DNA of 57,369 bases from Candidatus Poribacteria bacterium. GTDB lineage: Bacteria > Poribacteria > WGA-4E > WGA-3G. Of the stretch, positions 54,101 through 57,369 are shown one piece after another. The first letter of the stretch is position 1; every line of letters starts with the position of its first letter. Location of the stretch: positions 1 through 57,369 of the forward strand of contig JAJEBZ010000170.1 in the NCBI GenBank assembly GCA_022822275.1, written 5' to 3'. A program made the position numbers and the translations under genes. A model generated the notes under the pieces. That model searched no databases. It was not told the origin of the DNA and saw nothing but the letters and a program-made list of their open reading frames with translations.

Positions 54101-56005
54101 CTACTTGGATTGACTTTGCATTATTTCTACTACTTCATCAAGTTTGTGTTTTTCCGCGGCATACAGTGGGGTTCTTCCTTTAGCATTCTGAATATTGGGG
54201 TCCGCCCCATGATTTAGCAATAGCAATATGTAATCGACATCTACATAAGAGTTACCAAAAATTGCCCGCATAAAACGTTTTTCTACTCCATACCAATGTA
54301 TTGTTTCGTGGAGTGGCGTATTGCCACCAGCGTCCTGTGCGTTGACATCCGCACCCCGAGATAGTAGGACTTTTGTTGTCCCTTGATACGCCTTTTTGGC
54401 AGCGATGTGTAGCGGGGTATATCCATAATTGCCCGGGATATTGATATCCGCGCCATGATCCAGTAAGATATTTGTGACCAATATCGTCTCACCTCTAACT
54501 GCGTCGTGCAATGGTGTATCACAATTGTTGTTCTCAATCTGGATGTCCACCCCGTTTTTTATCAACACTTTAAGTGCATCGACGTTGCCGTGTCTTGCTG
54601 CGAGTTGCAGAGGCGTGTTTCCACCCTTGTCCATTGCATGAACATTCGCGTTATATTTGAGCAATAATTCAATTGTCTCAGAAGTAGCTCTACGTGCTGC
54701 TTTGTGTAATGGTGTTTGCCCATCAATATCCTTTACCCCTACTTTTGCGCCGAGTTTTATGAGTGTGTCTATTGCTATATAGCCGTTTTTAGTGGCTTCG
54801 GCTGCATTATGCAGTGGAAATGTTTCATAGATATTCTGTGCGTGGATATCTGCCCCGTTTCTGATGAGGATATCCATTATTTCAGGGTCACCGTGCCACA
54901 TTGCAAAATGTAGTGGAGTATCCGACTCGTCATCTTTACTTTTGACTTGTGCACCGCATAGTATCAAGTGTCGGACCATCGGATAGGCATCATGGTGTCT
55001 TACGGCAAAATGCAGTGGCGTACTGCCAAAATAATCCTTAGCATTTATCGCCGCACCATTGTCCATAAGTGTTTTTGCTATTCTCTGGGCATTCTTCTTA
55101 GCTGCGATGTGTAGCGGTGTTTTCTTAAGACTATTTTGTATATTTATCTGTGCACTGTATTGTATAAGGAGTACTACAAGGTAATATGCATTTGGGTATC
55201 CAGCCAGAAAATGTAATGGTGTTTCATTATCAGAGTTTTTAACGTTTATCGCCGCGCCATTTTCTATAAGTATCTTTGCGGTTTTTTGCGCGTTGTTTTT
55301 TGCTGCGATATGTAGTGGTGTATTAAAACGATAATTATCTACTATGTTGACCTCTGCGCCGTGCTGTATGAGGAGCTCTACAAGGTGATATGCACTTGGG
55401 TATCCAGCCAGAAAATGTAATGGTGTTTCATTATCAGAGTTCTTAACGTTTATCGCCGCGCCATTTTCTATAAGTATCTGTGCCGTTTCCTGTGCGTTTT
55501 TCTCTGCGGCGATGTGTAGTGGCGTTTCATTCCGATTATTCTTAACGTTTGTCTCAGCACGATTTTCTATGAGTATCTGTACCGTTTCCTGTGCGTTTTT
55601 CTCTGCGGCGATGTGTAGTGGCGTTCTGCTATATTTACCTTGTATGTTTATTTGTGCGCCGTGCTGTATGAGGAGATCTACAAGGTGATATGCATTTGGG
55701 TATTCAGCCAGAAGATGTAATGGTGTTTCATTATCAGAGTTTTTAACGTTTATCGCCGCGCCATTTTCTATAAGTATCTTTACTGTTTCTTGTCTGTTGA
55801 ACTCTGCTGCGATGTGTAGCGGTGTATTGCCTCCATAGTCTACTTCGTTGACATCTGCGCCGCTTGCAATGTGTTTTTGAATTGACTCAACAGCGTAAAA
55901 CTTTATTATGGCTTGGTGCAAGGGGGGTGTGGTTCTTTCTTGGCTGACTGTTCCCCTTCTTCCGTGCCTTCTATTTCTGCGATTGGCGTTATTTTGATCG
56001 TCCAT
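54101..56005 (-). CDS. Ankyrin-repeat protein (about 17 repeats)
   Basis: A 634-aa protein without signal peptide composed of 33-residue ankyrin repeats (TPLHIAAEKNAQETVQILIE... form), about 17 units, after a basic N-terminus NRRNRRHGRRG. The first half shows a higher-order unit of two repeats (NETPLHFLAGYP... plus TPLHIAAK.NAQ...), ~66 residues or 198 bases, copied about four times. Ankyrin solenoids bind proteins; in symbionts they may meet host targets. RBS AAGGAGGAAAC before ATG 56005, nine bases after the upstream gene. Confidence 0.93.
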   Translation of the reverse strand: MDDQNNANRRNRRHGRRGTVSQERTTPPLHQAIIKFYAVESIQKHIASGADVNEVDYGGNTPLHIAAEFNRQETVKILIENGAAINVKNSDNETPLHLLAEYPNAYHLVDLLIQHGAQINIQGKYSRTPLHIAAEKNAQETVQILIENRAETNVKNNRNETPLHIAAEKNAQETAQILIENGAAINVKNSDNETPLHFLAGYPSAYHLVELLIQHGAEVNIVDNYRFNTPLHIAAKNNAQKTAKILIENGAAINVKNSDNETPLHFLAGYPNAYYLVVLLIQYSAQINIQNSLKKTPLHIAAKKNAQRIAKTLMDNGAAINAKDYFGSTPLHFAVRHHDAYPMVRHLILCGAQVKSKDDESDTPLHFAMWHGDPEIMDILIRNGADIHAQNIYETFPLHNAAEATKNGYIAIDTLIKLGAKVGVKDIDGQTPLHKAARRATSETIELLLKYNANVHAMDKGGNTPLQLAARHGNVDALKVLIKNGVDIQIENNNCDTPLHDAVRGETILVTNILLDHGADINIPGNYGYTPLHIAAKKAYQGTTKVLLSRGADVNAQDAGGNTPLHETIHWYGVEKRFMRAIFGNSYVDVDYILLLLNHGADPNIQNAKGRTPLYAAEKHKLDEVVEIMQSQSK

Positions 56006-56014
56006 GTTTCCTCC

Positions 56015-56419
56015 TTATTCCAATATGATTGTTCTACCAACATCTTCTATATTTGGAGCGCGACCATGTTCGGAGGCCCACCGACTTTCAGAGACAACAC
56101 ATAACTTTGTTCCGTTGTCGTAACTGTAGTCATCTATCATAAGGGCGATAAAATCCGTTGACCATGCGATGATGGGCACGCCTTCCGGCGGATCGTATTC
56201 ATTTCCACTCTGACAAAGATAGCAGTTTAAACTCGAGATAGTTGAGAACCTTCTGAGGAGGCGGAGGGGAATGCTGTAACCTACTATTTCTTTGCCAAGA
56301 TTTGCGGCATCTGGTGTGATATGTTCATCAAAGAGTTGTTGAAATCTGTCTGCAAGTGATGGCATTTTATCTGTTTCGCAACTGGTTTGCTCTGGCGTAC
56401 GTCGTCTGGTGTTGCGCAT
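56015..56419 (-). CDS. Unrecognised protein upstream of the ankyrin gene
   Basis: A 134-aa soluble protein. Notable segments: SLADRFQQLFDEHITPDAAN, YSIPLRLLRRFSTISSLNCY, and VPIIAWSTDFIALMIDDYSY. Its general layout recalls SMI1/KNR4-like or bacterial immunity proteins, but no motif is conclusive and I assign no family. It is the first gene of a two-gene operon with the ankyrin protein (nine-base gap) and has AGGAGGA ahead of ATG 56419. The gap toward the MITE carries its promoter. Confidence 0.6.
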   Translation of the reverse strand: MRNTRRRTPEQTSCETDKMPSLADRFQQLFDEHITPDAANLGKEIVGYSIPLRLLRRFSTISSLNCYLCQSGNEYDPPEGVPIIAWSTDFIALMIDDYSYDNGTKLCVVSESRWASEHGRAPNIEDVGRTIILE

Positions 56420-56489
56420 GTTATATTTATCCTCCTATGACGTGATATTGTAGTTGGGGGACAAGTTGTAGTGTGTGTTTCGGGTGTTA

Positions 56490-56516
56490 ATTATAGCAAA
56501 TGTTTGGGGGTGTCAA
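56490..56516 (-). promoter_or_regulatory. Candidate promoter of the ankyrin operon
   Basis: Minus-strand TTGACA (56516-56511) and TATAAT (56495-56490), both exact, but with a short 15-base spacer. About 70 bases before the start. The short spacing may weaken it. Confidence 0.5.
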
Positions 56517-56532
56517 GTTTTTTGTCTAAATC

Positions 56533-56827
56533 GGGTGTGTAAAGTTTTTGTACTAACTTCCCGCGAACTATTGTAGGGCAGGAGTTCTATGCCCCGCTAC
56601 ATGATTGTCATTTTATGGATTTTCATGTTGTGCTCTTCAGTCCCGCCAGAAGCCATACGCGCTTCTGGCGTTGATTTGGTAGGGACGCTATGTTTATTCT
56701 TCTATGCCGTTCCTACGGAACTCAAGACGGGGGAAACATTGTTTCTATAAACATAGCGTCCCTACGGGACTAAAGACACCACTCTACAAAACGAACTGCC
56801 TCTTTTGTACAATAACTTTACACACCC
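56533..56827. mobile_element. MITE with IS256-type termini and 9-bp target duplication
   Basis: A 295-bp element with ends GGGTGTGTAAAGTTTTTGTA and (reverse) GGGTGTGTAAAGTTATTGTA. It is flanked by a perfect nine-base direct repeat GTCTAAATC (56524-56532 and 56828-56836), so it moved in as a unit. The interior has hairpins CGCCAGAAGC/GCTTCTGGCG and GTAGGGACGCTATGTTTAT with its inverse. No ORF. A transposase must be supplied elsewhere. Confidence 0.85.
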
Positions 56828-56949
56828 GTCTAAATCTCAGATGACGTATGAGTTCAGATTAACCATTAGCCTTCAGTTGTCAACCATCAACGAATATGTC
56901 TCTTGAAATAAACCACTTTGCTGACTGCTAATAGCCGATTGCTGATTGC

Positions 56950-57210
56950 CAATACATTCCCTTCAAACGGGAAGGACTTTCCGAACTGAAAATGAAATTT
57001 TTATTTTTGAATCTGATAGTTTTGTTTCAATTCCCTTCAAACGGGAAGGACTTTCCGAACCCACTACCAAATTAAGAGGTATCTTCTAATGACAATCAGT
57101 TTCAATTCCCTTCAAACGGGAAGGACTTTCCGAACTGTATCCAACTCGGTAAGAAAATGTATGAAAGCATGTAGTTTCAATTCCCTTCAAACGGGAAGGA
57201 CTTTCCGAAC
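56950..57210 (-). CRISPR. Type III CRISPR array end, four repeats and three spacers
   Basis: Three exact 37-base repeats (57024-57060, 57099-57135, 57174-57210; plus strand begins GTTTCAATTCCCTTCAAACG, ends AAGGACTTTCCGAAC) and a degenerate one (56950-56986) that matches only from 56956 on. Spacers are 37, 38 and 38 bases. On the minus strand the repeat ends ATTGAAAC, the typical eight-base type III crRNA handle, so transcription runs right to left. The degenerate repeat is then the terminal one, and the leader lies to the right. No spacer matches the window by eye. Confidence 0.93.
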
Positions 57211-57247
57211 TTGCAAACAGTGTCACTGAACTAGTGGTCTGTCTATA

Positions 57248-57369
57248 CTAAAAGTTTGGGTATAGATGTTTTAATTTGACCCGTGCATCTTCTGTTGTAA
57301 ATTGCCAATCTACTTGTTTTTGTTCTGCATTTCGCCTTTTTTGCCACGCTTTTGTCTCTCTACGAAGTG
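57248..57369 (-). CDS. IS630-family transposase, C-terminal fragment cut by window edge
   Basis: The last 39 residues of a minus-strand frame are readable: LRRETKAWQKRRNAEQKQVD then WQFTTEDARVKLKHLYP and a TAG stop at 57248. This WxFTTEDAR.KLK.LYP ending is characteristic of IS630-type transposases. Not in the track because it is open at the edge. It begins 37 bases past the last repeat, on the leader side. Confidence 0.8.
   Translation of the reverse strand, partial: LRRETKAWQKRRNAEQKQVDWQFTTEDARVKLKHLYPNF

Overview
The window looks like chromosomal DNA of an uncultivated bacterium with a moderate, slightly AT-leaning base composition. Candidatus Poribacteria or a close relative is my best guess. 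This is an inference from the gene repertoire: a phytanoyl-CoA dioxygenase-family protein beside a TPP enzyme, a LamG protein, two 14-repeat WD40 proteins, ankyrin and TPR proteins, a Uma2-family protein, a DUF433/DUF5615 pair, and many short interspersed inverted repeats. I see no phage or plasmid backbone.

Layout. 0.3-3.4 kb (+): GHMP sugar kinase, MoxR ATPase, a small conserved-looking protein and a Uma2 nuclease-like protein. 3.4-12.5 kb (-): sigma-54-type activator, an unrecognised protein coupled to secF, secF, secD, tRNA-Arg(CCT), apt, two zinc-type dehydrogenases and rpe. 12.8-18.3 kb (+): HNH endonuclease and the classic rnpA-yidD-yidC-jag-mnmE cluster, without rpmH in front. 18.8-19.9 kb (+): an exported thioredoxin-fold/TPR protein whose first CxxC cysteine codon is an in-frame TGA followed by a hairpin, hence a probable selenoprotein. 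19.9-24.7 kb (-): rRNA pseudouridine synthase, HAD phosphatase, LamG protein, TPP enzyme and PhyH-like dioxygenase. 25.1-27.4 kb (+): accessory genes (T5orf172-like, TPR, tiny ORFs). 27.6-38.6 kb (+): glyA, folC, membrane pyrophosphatase, a freshly duplicated lipoprotein pair, ilvD, L,D-transpeptidase, RluD-type synthase and aldo/keto reductase. 38.6-44.5 kb (-): DUF5615/DUF433 pair, two WD40 proteins and a Ca2+/Na+ exchanger.

45.3-57.2 kb is a type III-B CRISPR-Cas locus: cmr1, an HD-less cas10/cmr2 with an intact GGDD cyclase motif, cmr3, a stand-alone CARF protein, cmr4, cmr5, cmr6, cas6 and cas2. A short array lies about 3 kb beyond cas2, with an ankyrin-protein operon and a MITE in between. 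The eight cmr/cas6 genes, including the CARF gene, are tightly packed, which suggests a single RNA-guided complex that signals through cyclic oligoadenylate. The CARF protein is then a likely sensor or ring nuclease; no CARF-nuclease effector and no cas1 are visible. The repeat reads as a type III repeat ending in ATTGAAAC on the minus strand. The leader should therefore lie to the right, where the end of an IS630-type transposase sits next to the array.

The most notable signals are (1) the UGA-containing UxxC thioredoxin/TPR protein with a SECIS-like hairpin, (2) the HD-less Cas10 plus in-operon stand-alone CARF protein, and (3) the near-identical tandem promoters, hairpin-rich leader and duplicated ribosome-binding site in front of cmr1. 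All product names come from reading motifs by eye; no database search was run.
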